From the NCBI RefSeq assembly GCF_014697025.1, contig NZ_JACJRC010000036.1, forward strand, positions 1 to 43,607: DNA of 43,607 bases. Direction: 5' to 3'. The notes under the pieces are model-generated. The model was not told the DNA's origin. It saw nothing but the letters and a program-made list of their open reading frames with translations, and did no database searches. Shown one piece after another: positions 33,901-43,498 of the stretch; positions within the stretch are counted from its first letter, which is position 1; the number at the start of each line of letters is the position of its first letter. This DNA is from Alkalinema sp. FACHB-956 (GTDB lineage Bacteria; Cyanobacteriota; Cyanobacteriia; Leptolyngbyales; Leptolyngbyaceae). The position numbers and the translations under genes are program-made.

Positions 33901-36777
33901 TCATGACGTTTGGGAAGATGAAGTTAACGGATAGTGGGTTTGGAGATAGCCGATCGCGGCGGGGCGATCGGTAATCACTCCATCCAACGTTGCCGCTTGT
34001 AGCGTTTCCAAAATTTCCTTAAAGAGTTTTCCCGGTTTATAGCCTAGGGTTTTGAGGTCATGGCCGGTGAGCAATGGTTTGACGGCTGCCAATTGGGTTA
34101 AGTAATGCCAAATTGCGCGACGAATGGGGCGCGATCCCCTTGCTGCCACAAGGGATAGCAGCGGTAAATCGTAGGGCTTCAGTAATTGGTAAATTTGACT
34201 GGCGCGATCGCACTGGGGTAACTGCTGGTTCACTTGCAGTTCCACCGCCGCCAATTGCGTTAAACGATCGATGCAATCCACCGCTAACTGCAAATTTTGT
34301 GCAACCGTCTGCCGGACAGTCGTGAGACGGCTGGCCTCGTTGGTGAGACGGCTGGCCTCGTTCATCGTATCCTGCATTGAATTTGTCGCTAGATCGATCG
34401 ATCGTTCAGCCAACGGATCAGCAGGCGGTTCGGGCTCGATCGCGGCAATCAGCACTTCCAACAACATCTGCCAAGACTGAAGATGGCCTTCTTGGTTACA
34501 CTGTTGCATCCACCATTCCATCAAGCGTAACTGTCGCCACAGTTGCGTTGTTAACTTCAGCGTTGGATAGATACAGCACAGCGCATCCAGTTCCGCTAAT
34601 TTACGAACCGCCAATCGCCAATACTTCGCTTGCAGAATATATTTTAATTCCGCCTTCAGTCGCGTTTGTAAGGCCGGGGCAATGACCTTGCCATTCTGTG
34701 TCTCGCGCACCTGATTATAAATGCCACTGGCGATCGCGTGGCGGATGTAGCCTTCCGTTTGCGCATCGAAGTCAAACCCCAACCGCGCAGCAAACCGAAC
34801 GCCCCGGTAAATGCGCGTCGGATCTTCAATAAAACTATTGGGATGCAACACCCGCACACACTTCGCCCGCAAATCCAGCACCCCACCAAAGAAATCCAAC
34901 ATTTCCCCCGATCGAGGATTTGTCAGCCGCAACGCCAAGGCATTAATCGTAAAATCCCGGCGGTAGAGATCCTGCTGAATCGAACTGGCCTCCACTTCGG
35001 GATTCGCCGCTGGGTAGGGATAGAACTCCGTGCGAGCCGTGGCAATGTCGATCCAGAGGGAATCCAGTACAGGATCCTTGTGCCAAGTTAAGGCCGCCGT
35101 CTGAAATTTGCCATGGACTTCTAATTTGGCTTCCGGATATAACGCCTGCAACGCCTTGGCTAACTCAACCCCGGCCCCGGCCTCCGCCGATCGGTGATAG
35201 CCATCCACCACCAAATCCAAATCCGTCAGCATCACCGGCTGGCCCACTGCCGAGAGCATCAGATCCCGCACACCACCCCCCACCAGATATAAATGCCAGC
35301 CCCGTTCCTCCGCTTGCTGGGCCGCGATCGACAAAATGGCTTTTAGTGGGTCAATTAATTTATTCAGCGAAGGCACTACCGCATGGCGCGGGGGCACCAC
35401 GGTGATCGATCGACGGGCGTGACCTTCCGATCGGGGCGATCGCGGGTCTTGCCGATCCTGATCCTGGCGATGCAACTGCCGCAGCACATCCGTCCGCGTC
35501 ACGATACCCACTAACTTGCCCTGCTCCAGCACGGGTAAGCGGCCAATGTCATAGGTCACCATCAATTCTTCGATCGCCGGTAGGGTCGTCTCTGGGGCGA
35601 TCGTATGCAGATTCGTCGTCATGTAGCCCTTGACCTTGGCATGGCTAAAGCCATGGTGGAAGGCAATGTCCAAATCACGCCGGGAAATCACGCCGATCAG
35701 TTGCCCCGCATCATCCATCACCGATAGGCCAGAATGCCCATAGCGCAGGAGGATCCGCTGAGCTTCGGCGATCGTGGTTTCCGGCAAAATGGTGCGCACG
35801 GGGGAGGACATCAGTTCCCTGGCAGTGGGGGCCGGAGGAATCTGTGCCCGCAACTCAACTAGCAACTGCTCCAGAATTTGCGGATAGTCCCCCTCCCGCA
35901 GATTCAGTGCTGCCGCTTTGGCATGACCACCGCCCCCCCAGGGTTTGAAGAGTTGATTCAGATCGGTTCCTTTAATCCGCGATCGGCCAATCACGGACAT
36001 CTTGCCACAGGAGGCTTCGATCGGATCCTCTGCACAGCCATAGCGATGGGCCAGCAGGATCCCATCCACATCCGTCAGATCGACCAAGTGAGAAATTAGC
36101 GTAGACAGACCGGGGACAAATTCAGCGGTTTCCAGCAGCACCCAGGCGAGGGTATACCCCTGGATTCCTTCCGTCTGAAGCCGTTCCAGGGCTTCCCCTA
36201 ACAGAACTTGCAACTGGGGGGAGAGGCCCGGTTCTAGGTACTCGCTAATCACCGGAAGGCTGGCCCCCTGGGTCATCAGCCAGGTTAGCGCCGCTGCATC
36301 CCGAGGGGTCGTATGGTCAAAGGTGAGGGATCCCGTATCCACATGGATCCCCAAGGCGAGAACCGTGGCATCCAGGGCATTCAGCACATAGCCTTCCTGC
36401 TGCAACTGTTCTGTGATCAGGGTCGTAGTGGCTCCCAAATCCTCGACAATTGTCTCCTGGGCTGGAATATCACAGTCAGCCTGGGGATGGTGGTCATAGA
36501 TCGCGATCGGCACCGGCAAGTCCAGCCATTCCGCCGTTTTGCCCAAGCGATCGCGGCTTTGGGTATCCACAATGCTGATCGATCGAATTTGATCCCCAGG
36601 TACCGATCGCCGCTCAATCAAGGGATACTCATCCCGGTAAAGCGCCAGAAAGTCCCGGACTGCTGGGTGAGCCCCCCCTGCTAGGACAATCCGAGATCCC
36701 GGTCGTAGCCGCGCTAATCCAACCGCTGCACCCAGCGTGTCGAAATCTGCGGTCGTATGGCATAGAATCAAATCCAT
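33901..36777 (-). CDS. DHH-CBS tRNA nucleotidyltransferase (CCA-/A-adding type)
   Basis: A 958-residue fusion. Residues 1-310 are a DHH phosphoesterase (HTTADFDTLGAAVGLARL, Asp95-His96-His97, and the DHHA1 loop GGGGHAKAAALNL). Residues 318-440 are two CBS domains (LMSSPVRTILPETTIAEAQ and YMTTNLHTIAPETTLPAIEEL). Residues 470-700 are a class II nucleotidyltransferase head with LVGGGVRDLML (about 498-508) and catalytic acids in TDLDLVVDG, then RIYRGVRFAARLGF. This matches the large cyanobacterial and Aquifex-type enzyme, where CC and A addition are split between two proteins; this long form is probably the A-adding one. A seven-residue duplication (NEASRLT) is near 790. It diverges from psbZ. 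Confidence 0.93.
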   Translation of the reverse strand: MDLILCHTTADFDTLGAAVGLARLRPGSRIVLAGGAHPAVRDFLALYRDEYPLIERRSVPGDQIRSISIVDTQSRDRLGKTAEWLDLPVPIAIYDHHPQADCDIPAQETIVEDLGATTTLITEQLQQEGYVLNALDATVLALGIHVDTGSLTFDHTTPRDAAALTWLMTQGASLPVISEYLEPGLSPQLQVLLGEALERLQTEGIQGYTLAWVLLETAEFVPGLSTLISHLVDLTDVDGILLAHRYGCAEDPIEASCGKMSVIGRSRIKGTDLNQLFKPWGGGGHAKAAALNLREGDYPQILEQLLVELRAQIPPAPTARELMSSPVRTILPETTIAEAQRILLRYGHSGLSVMDDAGQLIGVISRRDLDIAFHHGFSHAKVKGYMTTNLHTIAPETTLPAIEELMVTYDIGRLPVLEQGKLVGIVTRTDVLRQLHRQDQDRQDPRSPRSEGHARRSITVVPPRHAVVPSLNKLIDPLKAILSIAAQQAEERGWHLYLVGGGVRDLMLSAVGQPVMLTDLDLVVDGYHRSAEAGAGVELAKALQALYPEAKLEVHGKFQTAALTWHKDPVLDSLWIDIATARTEFYPYPAANPEVEASSIQQDLYRRDFTINALALRLTNPRSGEMLDFFGGVLDLRAKCVRVLHPNSFIEDPTRIYRGVRFAARLGFDFDAQTEGYIRHAIASGIYNQVRETQNGKVIAPALQTRLKAELKYILQAKYWRLAVRKLAELDALCCIYPTLKLTTQLWRQLRLMEWWMQQCNQEGHLQSWQMLLEVLIAAIEPEPPADPLAERSIDLATNSMQDTMNEASRLTNEASRLTTVRQTVAQNLQLAVDCIDRLTQLAAVELQVNQQLPQCDRASQIYQLLKPYDLPLLSLVAARGSRPIRRAIWHYLTQLAAVKPLLTGHDLKTLGYKPGKLFKEILETLQAATLDGVITDRPAAIGYLQTHYPLTSSSQTS

Positions 36778-36891
36778 TTTTCTGATACGGTACTGTCATG
36801 GGTAGATCGCGCAGCGCAACCCTGCGATCGTGCATGGGATCGTGCCGCAACGGATCTAAAATTTTAATCAACGCTGTCTTGGGAGAAAAAA

Positions 36892-37080
36892 ATGACGATC
36901 CTGTTCCAACTGCTGCTGACCATTCTGGTTCTATTTTCCTTCGCCCTGGCTGTCTATGTACCTGTTGCCTATGCATCTCCCCAAAATTGGGATCAGTCTA
37001 AGCGGCTGATTTTCCTGGGATCCATTGTTTGGGCAGGATTGGTCATTGCCGTGGGTGTGCTCAATTTCTTGGTTGCTTAG
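36892..37080 (+). CDS. psbZ: Photosystem II reaction-centre protein PsbZ
   Basis: 62-residue thylakoid membrane protein with two membrane segments (about 4-26 and 38-59) joined by the loop [11 protein letters not shown]. It belongs to the photosystem II core periphery. Start [19 protein letters not shown] and end [17 protein letters not shown] are near-canonical. GGGAG lies just upstream of the ATG. The last codons and stop lie in a 17-bp unit that is tandemly duplicated, so a second copy of the gene end follows immediately. Divergent from the tRNA nucleotidyltransferase. Confidence 0.97.
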   Translation: MTILFQLLLTILVLFSFALAVYVPVAYASPQNWDQSKRLIFLGSIVWAGLVIAVGVLNFLVA

Positions 37081-37100
37081 ATCTCTTGGTTGCTTAGATC
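37067..37100 (+). repeat. Perfect 17-bp tandem duplication over the psbZ stop
   Basis: TCTTGGTTGCTTAGATC occurs at 37067-37083 and again at 37084-37100. The first copy contains the psbZ stop codon. Confidence 0.93.
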
Positions 37101-37374
37101 TATATCATCCAACTTTTAAGATCCTCGGGGAGCGTTTTGGGTTCGGTGGCGATCGTCTCAAATAGTCACAATCCACGCTCCTTTAATTTTTGGAAATTCC
37201 CCCTTAAAATTACACAAGTCGCTTTTTCTCGATCGATCTATCACTTTAGATAGAGAAAACTTGAGTTGTAATTTCATACCCGTCGATATAGCTTTCAATG
37301 GGGTTGGAGGCTACAGAAATCTGTGACAGTTCAGATTTAATGTGTTCCCCACTTACTCGCAGTACAATTAACGA

Positions 37375-37947
37375 ATGGCTACTTTTGAAGGAACATTTGC
37401 CCACGCAGAGGCCTATCGCTTCGCAATTATTATTGGGCGTTTTAATGATTTGGTCACCATCAAGCTCCTGGAAGGCTGTCAAGACTGCCTAAAGCGTCAT
37501 GGAGTGGATGTTGACCCCCAGGGCACCCAGGTGGATTACATTTGGGCACCGGGTTGTTTCGAGCTACCTTTGTTAGCACGACAGGTGGCGGGTTCGGGTC
37601 GCTATGATGCAGTGGTCTGCATTGGTGCAGTCATTCGGGGCGGCACTCCTCACTTTGACTACGTGGCTGCTGAGGTGTCCAAGGGCGTTTCGGCGGCGGC
37701 GTTCCAAACAGGTGTTCCCATTATCTTTGGGGTGTTGACTACAGACAACATGCAGCAGGCCCTGGAAAGAGCTGGGATTAAGAGCAATAAAGGCTGGGAA
37801 TTTGGCATGAGTGCGCTGGAGATGGCCAGCCTCATGCACCAACTGCGGGAAGCCGGTTGTACGAATGGCCAAAGCCCGATTGGCCAAAGCCCGATCGCCA
37901 GTTCTCCTACCCTGCACACCTTGCCGGTCACCGTGGCAGATAGCTAG
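37375..37947 (+). CDS. ribH: 6,7-dimethyl-8-ribityllumazine synthase
   Basis: Penultimate step of riboflavin synthesis: joins 5-amino-6-ribitylaminouracil with dihydroxybutanone phosphate. Residues 10-165 are the full fold: [41 protein letters not shown] with catalytic His93, and [19 protein letters not shown]. At 190 residues it is about 25-30 longer than usual. The extra tail ([16 protein letters not shown]) includes a perfect 15-bp tandem duplication at 37866-37895. No RFN riboswitch is visible in the 295-bp leader, and no other rib gene is adjacent. A strong hairpin follows at 38047-38089. Confidence 0.96.
   Translation: MATFEGTFAHAEAYRFAIIIGRFNDLVTIKLLEGCQDCLKRHGVDVDPQGTQVDYIWAPGCFELPLLARQVAGSGRYDAVVCIGAVIRGGTPHFDYVAAEVSKGVSAAAFQTGVPIIFGVLTTDNMQQALERAGIKSNKGWEFGMSALEMASLMHQLREAGCTNGQSPIGQSPIASSPTLHTLPVTVADS
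37866..37895 (+). repeat. In-frame perfect 15-bp tandem duplication in ribH tail
   Basis: TGGCCAAAGCCCGAT is present twice head to tail and encodes the doubled GQSPI in the C-terminal extension. Confidence 0.93.
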
Positions 37948-38046
37948 GGGCGATCGCGGCAGGTTCGATCGCGCGGTTCATCATTCTAAATCTTGGCTAC
38001 AAATCGGCTGTAAAGCTTAGCTAGCTGTAAAGCTTAGCTATAAGTT

Positions 38047-38089
38047 AGCGCTGATTGTGGGGACATTTAAACACCTCACGATCAGCGCT
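38047..38089. terminator. Long hairpin between convergent ribH and ccmO
   Basis: AGCGCTGAT (38047-38055) pairs exactly with ATCAGCGCT (38081-38089). Pairing continues through GTGGGG/CCTCAC with G-T pairs, giving a stem of about 16 bp and an 11-base AT-rich loop. It is placed to end transcription from both sides. Just before it CTGTAAAGCTTAGCT is duplicated (about 38008-38038). Confidence 0.7.
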
Positions 38090-38149
38090 TTAACTATTAC
38101 AACTTTAACTATTGCAACGATGATTGCCTATGATGGCAGCCTAGTTCCG

Positions 38150-40012
38150 CTACTCAGTCGGTTCCTCAGCGGCTGGACTGGACTGGGTTGGACTTTTTTC
38201 CTGGTTGGGAGAAGCAGACCCTCCCGCACTGGGGACTTCCGCATCGGGCTGGCTATCGGATTTGCTGTCGGATTTGCTATCAGATTTGCCGAGGGGTTGG
38301 CTCTCAGGTTGGCTAGGCGTCCCTTCAGGCACCGCCTTTATCGTCTCAATCGTCTCAGCAGAATTTGTCGCGATCGCGGGAGCATTCTGCGGCGAGGGTG
38401 TTTCTGGGGCAGGCGGTTCGATCGGGGGCTGGGTGATGATAGGAGTCGCGATCTGGCTGGCTTCAACGACTTCAACTGTCACTTCAACCGCTTCGACAAC
38501 CGCTTCCACTACTGGCACCGATTCCACCACGGGCACTGCTTCCACTACTGGCACCGCTTCCGCCACGGGCACTGCTTCCACTACTGGCACCGCTTCCACG
38601 ACTTTGACTTCAGGAGCAGTCTCCAGCGAAGTCTCCAGTGAACGGTCAGATAAGACCTGAGCTGGAGTTTCAGATACCGCTTCCGGCGATACCGCTTCCG
38701 GTGCAAGCTGAAGCAAGTCAGGCGCGATCGTTTCTACCGCACTAAATTCCACCGCGATCGCGTCGATCGCTGGCAATTGCGAGGAGGACGGGTTAGAGGG
38801 CGTCGTGTCCCCGATCGGCGGATTGAGGCGCTCCGCATCGATTTCCGCAGCGTCTCGGGGCATAACTTCAACGGGCGAAATTTTTACGGGCGCAACTTCA
38901 ACCGGCGTAACTTCAACTGGCGTAACTTCAACCGGCGTAACTTCCACAGGTACAGCTTCAACGGGGGCCGCTTCCACTTCAGTGCGCAACTCAGCGACAG
39001 GTTTAACTACAGGTTCAACTACAGGTTCAACTACAGATTCAACTACAGGTTCAGCCAAGGGGGACTGCGTTGGCGTTGGCTCGATGGGGGATTCCGGGGA
39101 TTCTAAAGGCGCATCTAACCCGCGATCGAACGATTTCGCCTGCCACGATTCCGCCTCAAACGGCTCAACAGCAAATTCTTGCAACGGCTCCTGGGCAGCC
39201 CGATCGGGCATCCGCAAGTCTTCGATCGGCTGCTCTAGTTCTAATTTTTGGGGTTCAAAAACTTCTTCATTAAAAACAGGAATTTCTTGAGGCTGCGGCA
39301 GTTCCAACGGCTGGAGCGGCTGCAATTCACGCACCGTCTCTTCCACCGTGATGTTAATGGGCATCCGCACCGGCTGAAGTTCTTCGATCCAGCAAGCGGC
39401 GATCGGCATCGTCCGTTCCAAATCCTCCAGCGGTCGGGGAATCACCATGACGGCGTGCAGTTCACCCACCCGATCGGCCTCGGCCATGCCAATTTCGATC
39501 GCAGCGGCCACGTTGGACATCGACCCCCGCACGATCGCGGTACAGAGCCCAGCACCCGTGGTGTGATAGGCCGATAAGGTAACATCCGCCGATTTCAGCA
39601 TGGCATCAGCGGCGGCCACCAATGCCGGGAACCCCCGCGTTTCGATCAACCCCACGGCCTGATCGCGAAACCGATTATTCTCTCGTCCTTCCACTAGTTC
39701 CGCCAACCGACTCCCGATCGGCAACACTTCCTCCAAATTGGGCATGGGCCGGGGAATAATGACCGACGAGGTTTTTTGGCCAAACTGAGCGGCTAATTCT
39801 TCCCCCGTCTGAATGGCCAAGCGAATATCCGGCGTTCTGCCCCGCACGACCGCCGTACAGTAGCCACTACCAATCTGCTCATACCCCACCAAGGTCACAG
39901 CGGAGGACTTCAGCATCATGTCTGCAATGCCCACGATCGCTGGGAAGCTCTGGGCCGAAATCAGCCCAAGCGCCAGATCGGAATAGGGATCGTCAGAACG
40001 GGTACGATACAT
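38150..40012 (-). CDS. ccmO: CcmO-type carboxysome shell protein with long repetitive acidic tail
   Basis: Two tandem BMC shell domains: residues 13-95 (LALGLISAQSFPAIVGIADMML, GSGYCTAVVRG) and 118-205 (QAVGLIETRGFPALVAAADAML, GAGLCTAIVRG), each closing with a VIIPRPM/VMVIPRPL strand. This is the CcmO layout of beta-carboxysomes, expected to build pseudohexameric shell trimers. Known CcmO proteins are about 260-310 residues. Here some 400 more follow, Pro/Val/Glu-rich, strongly acidic and low in complexity, with PVEVT repeats (about 330-385) and VPVVEA repeats (about 490-545), ending in a Ser/Gln/Lys/Asp stretch. The frame is open throughout. The gene stands apart from other ccm genes, 127 bp downstream of putA. 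Confidence 0.88.
   Translation of the reverse strand: MYRTRSDDPYSDLALGLISAQSFPAIVGIADMMLKSSAVTLVGYEQIGSGYCTAVVRGRTPDIRLAIQTGEELAAQFGQKTSSVIIPRPMPNLEEVLPIGSRLAELVEGRENNRFRDQAVGLIETRGFPALVAAADAMLKSADVTLSAYHTTGAGLCTAIVRGSMSNVAAAIEIGMAEADRVGELHAVMVIPRPLEDLERTMPIAACWIEELQPVRMPINITVEETVRELQPLQPLELPQPQEIPVFNEEVFEPQKLELEQPIEDLRMPDRAAQEPLQEFAVEPFEAESWQAKSFDRGLDAPLESPESPIEPTPTQSPLAEPVVESVVEPVVEPVVKPVAELRTEVEAAPVEAVPVEVTPVEVTPVEVTPVEVAPVKISPVEVMPRDAAEIDAERLNPPIGDTTPSNPSSSQLPAIDAIAVEFSAVETIAPDLLQLAPEAVSPEAVSETPAQVLSDRSLETSLETAPEVKVVEAVPVVEAVPVAEAVPVVEAVPVVESVPVVEAVVEAVEVTVEVVEASQIATPIITQPPIEPPAPETPSPQNAPAIATNSAETIETIKAVPEGTPSQPESQPLGKSDSKSDSKSDSQPDAEVPSAGGSASPNQEKSPTQSSPAAEEPTE
38480..39060 (-). repeat. 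Tandem coding repeats in the ccmO tail
   Basis: Two blocks: about 38505-38610, an 18-bp-class unit coding VPVVEA, and about 38870-39060, 15-bp and 18-bp units coding PVEVT and VVEP. Long spurious frames on the opposite strand arise from these repeats. Confidence 0.85.
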
Positions 40013-40139
40013 AGAAGTCTTGAATGGGGTTCGTTGCTATTCTATCGCCTCCAGTTCCAGCTACCCCGATTCCCTAGGTTTAATCCAGCAATGCCTCTGT
40101 TTAGAAAGACTCATCCTTCTGGACGGGGCATGGGCAAGC

Positions 40140-43100
40140 TTAAACATCCACCCCTTCGATCGGGGCAAACCCTTGGCGCTGAATATTTTCCGTCACGGTG
40201 CGCGGCTCTAAAAATTGCAACAAATAATCCGGCCCCCCTGCCTTGGAGCCAACGCCGGACAACTTAAAGCCTCCAAAGGGTTGCCGTGCGACGATCGCCC
40301 CGGTAATGCTGCGGTTGATGTACAAGTTGCCCACTTCAAATTCAGCCTTGGCCCGCTCAATGTGCGACGGGGTGCGGGAAAAGAGGCCCCCGGTTAAGGC
40401 AAAATTCGTCCCATTGGCGATCGCCAACGCCTGATCAAAATCCGTCGCCTGCATCACCGCCAACACAGGGCCAAAAATTTCCTCCTGGGCGATCGTGCTT
40501 TGCGGATCAACGTTGGTAAAAATCGTCGGCCCCACAAAATAGCCCGTTTCTGGGCTGGGTAATTCGATCGCGAGGGTGGCCTCTGCTTTTCCCTTAGCAA
40601 TGTAGTCCCGAATCCGTTGCTGGGCTGCGGCATCAATCACCGGCCCCACCTGGGTACTGGCAGCGGCGGCATCCCCCACATTGAGGGATTGGGTGGCTTC
40701 CACCAATCGCGCCACAAAGGCGTCATAAATCGGCGCAAGCACCACCACCCGCGAACAAGCCGAACATTTCTGTCCGCTGTAGCCGAAGGCGGAATACACC
40801 ACCCCCTGCACGGCTTGATCTAAATCAGCGCTCTCGTCAACGATGATGGCGTTTTTGCCCCCCATTTCCGCCACGACACGCTTCAGGTGTTTTTGTCCCG
40901 GTTGCAATACTGCCGCATCGGCATAGATCTGGCAGCCCACCTCCTGGGAGCCGGTAAAGACAATCATCTGCACATCACGGTGTTTAACGAGGTAATTGCC
41001 AACGGTGGAGCCACGACCGGGAATGTATTGAAACACACCGGGGGGAATTCCGGCTTCAACCAAAATTTCACTCAGCTTTGCCGCAATCACCGAGGTTACT
41101 GCAGCGGGCTTAAGCAATGCACAATTCCCCGTCACCAATGCCGCGATCGTCATGCCGGTGGGAATCGCTAACGGAAAATTCCACGGCGAAATGACTAACA
41201 CAAGGCCCTTCGGCTGATAGAAATAGCGATCGGTTTCCCCTGCTACATCGTAGCTGAGTTCCTGGGCGAGCCGTTCCATTTCTGCGGCATAATAGCGACA
41301 AAAATCCACCGCTTCTGAAACTTCCCCATCCGCTTGCCGCAGAGGTTTTCCCGCTTCATAGACCATCCAGGCATTTAACTCGTGGCGACGGGCTTCTAGT
41401 AAATCGGCGACTTTGCGAATGATGGCAACCCGTTCTTTGACGGGTGTACGTTTCCAGGTGGCAAAGGCGGTTTTTGCGGCGGTAACAGCCTCCTCCGCTT
41501 GGTCTAAATCGATCTGTCCCACTGTTCCCACGACCTGACTGGGCTGCGAGGGATTGACCGATGGCAGGGTCGCATCTGTAGTGATCGATCGACCGTTGAT
41601 TAACGGCCCGTAGGTCTGTCCCAACTGTTGTTTTACACTGGCAAGTCCAGCATTCGCCCGATCGCGCAGATTTCCCAGGGCGTAGTCCGTATCCGGCGCT
41701 GGATCAATCCGACTCAGTGACGGAGAACTAGGGGCGATCGCCAGCGGATTCACTTCTAGTAATTCATCGCCTTCCCCCCACCTTGGAATCGCCAACAACT
41801 CCTCCGTGGGTCGCGCTTCCAAACTCTGCCGCAGGAATGAACTGTTGGCCGTATTTTCCAGCAAACGGCGAATTAAATAGGACATACCCGGAATTAAGTC
41901 CCCATAGGGGCAATAAATCCGTACCCGCTGCCCCCGTTTGGCGATCGCGGTGGCCAAATTATCCGCCATGCCGTAGAGCATTTGAAATTCCACCCGTCGT
42001 TTGGGAATGGCCAAGGCATCCACGATCGCGAGGGCATGGGCCTGGGAGCGCACATTATGACTGCCGATCGCGGCGTACAGGTGGGCATGATTTTCCAGCA
42101 GCAAGGCCGTCATGCGCTCGTAATTGGCATCGGTGGAGGACTTGTGGTTATAGACCGGCGTGGGCCAATGATTCTGGCGCGATAGAATCGTTTCCTGATC
42201 CCAATAGGCTCCCTTGACCAGGCGCAGAGTGATCGGATGGCCGCGCTCCTTGACCCAGGTAATCAAATCCTTCAAATCACCATAGCTATCGCGAAGATAA
42301 GCTTGCAGCGTCATCCCCACATCGGTGCGATCGCGAAATTCTTCTTCCAACAGCAATTGTTTCAAGGCCGTTAGGGTGGCCTCTTTATAGCGGTATTGCT
42401 CCATGTCAAAATGCACCGCGACGCCCAATTCCTTCGATCTCCGCAGTAAGGTGCGAATGCGATCGCTGACCTTGGCTTGGGATCCGGCTGCATCCAGGGG
42501 ATCAAATTGGGAATAAAAGGCCGTTAATTTGACGGACACTTGTACCTTGGGTAAGGCATCTCCCTCCGCAGCATCAATGTTCGCCACCGTTGACCAGCCT
42601 TTCGCAGCATCGGTTAACTGTGCCATTAAATCTAAATACTGCTGCAAATATTCCTGCGCTTCCGTTTCCGTAATCACGGCCTCACCCAACAGGTCGATCG
42701 TGAAGGCCATCGACTGTTTACGTAGCTGTTCAATACTTTTGAGCGCTTGCTTGAGAGTTTCGCCTGCAATATATTTCCGCGCTAGGGTTTCCACTGCTGT
42801 TGCCAACGTCGTTGCCGCAACCTGTCCTGGAACGGAATCGGCATGGGTAAAATTTAACAATCCCTTCAAGGCTTGGGGCAGTTCCACCGCTGCATCGCCC
42901 AGGTATTCCTGGAGGTGACGGGCGATCGCGGCTTTGGTTTTCAATGCTGGCAGGCAATCGATTAAGCGAAATAACTGCACCCGCAGTCCGGGATTTTCCA
43001 TCGTCCAAGCCAGCAGCTTGTCGTCCCAGCGCAACTGATCTTGGAACTTAGCAAAGAACGATCGCTTTTCTCCCGTTTGCGCCAAGAGTTCCCGCGCGAT

Positions 43101-43172
43101 CGCTTGGACTTGGGCTTCGTAGGGAGACTTATACACGTGTTCTGAAAGGGTACCAGAGGTAGAAATTGCCAT
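40140..43172 (-). CDS. putA: Bifunctional proline dehydrogenase / delta-1-pyrroline-5-carboxylate dehydrogenase
   Basis: Oxidises proline to glutamate in two steps. Residues 1-480 are the FAD-dependent proline dehydrogenase barrel (VSVKLTAFYSQFDP, GVAVHFDMEQYRYKE, RLVKGAYWDQE, FQMLYGMAD, YCPYGDLIPGMSYLIRRLLEN). Residues 500-1000 are the aldehyde dehydrogenase, with VISPWNFPLAIP, the Glu in VAEMGGKNAIIVDESAD and nucleophile Cys in GYSGQKCSACSRV. The N-terminal ribbon-helix-helix DNA-binding domain of enterobacterial PutA is absent, so it cannot be its own repressor. ATG 43172 is chosen because GGGAGG lies seven bases before it; a 27-codon upstream extension has no such site. Length of 1010 fits cyanobacterial PutA. 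The downstream codirectional gene is ccmO. Confidence 0.94.
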   Translation of the reverse strand: MAISTSGTLSEHVYKSPYEAQVQAIARELLAQTGEKRSFFAKFQDQLRWDDKLLAWTMENPGLRVQLFRLIDCLPALKTKAAIARHLQEYLGDAAVELPQALKGLLNFTHADSVPGQVAATTLATAVETLARKYIAGETLKQALKSIEQLRKQSMAFTIDLLGEAVITETEAQEYLQQYLDLMAQLTDAAKGWSTVANIDAAEGDALPKVQVSVKLTAFYSQFDPLDAAGSQAKVSDRIRTLLRRSKELGVAVHFDMEQYRYKEATLTALKQLLLEEEFRDRTDVGMTLQAYLRDSYGDLKDLITWVKERGHPITLRLVKGAYWDQETILSRQNHWPTPVYNHKSSTDANYERMTALLLENHAHLYAAIGSHNVRSQAHALAIVDALAIPKRRVEFQMLYGMADNLATAIAKRGQRVRIYCPYGDLIPGMSYLIRRLLENTANSSFLRQSLEARPTEELLAIPRWGEGDELLEVNPLAIAPSSPSLSRIDPAPDTDYALGNLRDRANAGLASVKQQLGQTYGPLINGRSITTDATLPSVNPSQPSQVVGTVGQIDLDQAEEAVTAAKTAFATWKRTPVKERVAIIRKVADLLEARRHELNAWMVYEAGKPLRQADGEVSEAVDFCRYYAAEMERLAQELSYDVAGETDRYFYQPKGLVLVISPWNFPLAIPTGMTIAALVTGNCALLKPAAVTSVIAAKLSEILVEAGIPPGVFQYIPGRGSTVGNYLVKHRDVQMIVFTGSQEVGCQIYADAAVLQPGQKHLKRVVAEMGGKNAIIVDESADLDQAVQGVVYSAFGYSGQKCSACSRVVVLAPIYDAFVARLVEATQSLNVGDAAAASTQVGPVIDAAAQQRIRDYIAKGKAEATLAIELPSPETGYFVGPTIFTNVDPQSTIAQEEIFGPVLAVMQATDFDQALAIANGTNFALTGGLFSRTPSHIERAKAEFEVGNLYINRSITGAIVARQPFGGFKLSGVGSKAGGPDYLLQFLEPRTVTENIQRQGFAPIEGVDV

Positions 43173-43498
43173 CGAACAGCCTCCCGTATGATGCGAAGGG
43201 AAAGGGTTGAATAGACTGATCCACTGGGAATCAAACAAAAAATCTGAGATCAATCAAGGAATTAAATTTCTAGAATAAAGAATTAAATTTCTAGAATGAA
43301 AGACTTGCAATCAGTTAAGAATTCACAAGCAACTTTGACAGATTAGTTTGAGCGAAATTGCCAGAAGTGATGGGTTGCAAAACACTCAAGTTCTATAGCG
43401 ATCCTAAACGAAAGCAATCCTCAATGACGGGTGAGTTCTGTACATTTTGCCCTCACCCTAAATCCCTCTCCCAACTTGGGCTACCGTGTACACACAAG
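43173..43498. other. Upstream region of putA with repeats
   Basis: No gene is supported. It contains a 21-bp tandem duplication (GAATTAAATTTCTAGAAT core, 43259-43300) and, at about 43443-43473, the second copy of the CCCTCACCCTAAATCCC repeat seen at 9563. The putA promoter should be here. Confidence 0.6.

Noticed and set aside
37081-37374. FMN (RFN) riboswitch in the ribH leader
   Set aside because: The conserved RFN blocks are not found; the leader shows no strong multi-stem structure by eye.
38777-39290. Asn/Arg/Phe-rich and Ser/Thr-rich plus-strand frames with repeats
   Set aside because: Antisense of the repetitive ccmO tail; the minus frame is continuous with two BMC domains.
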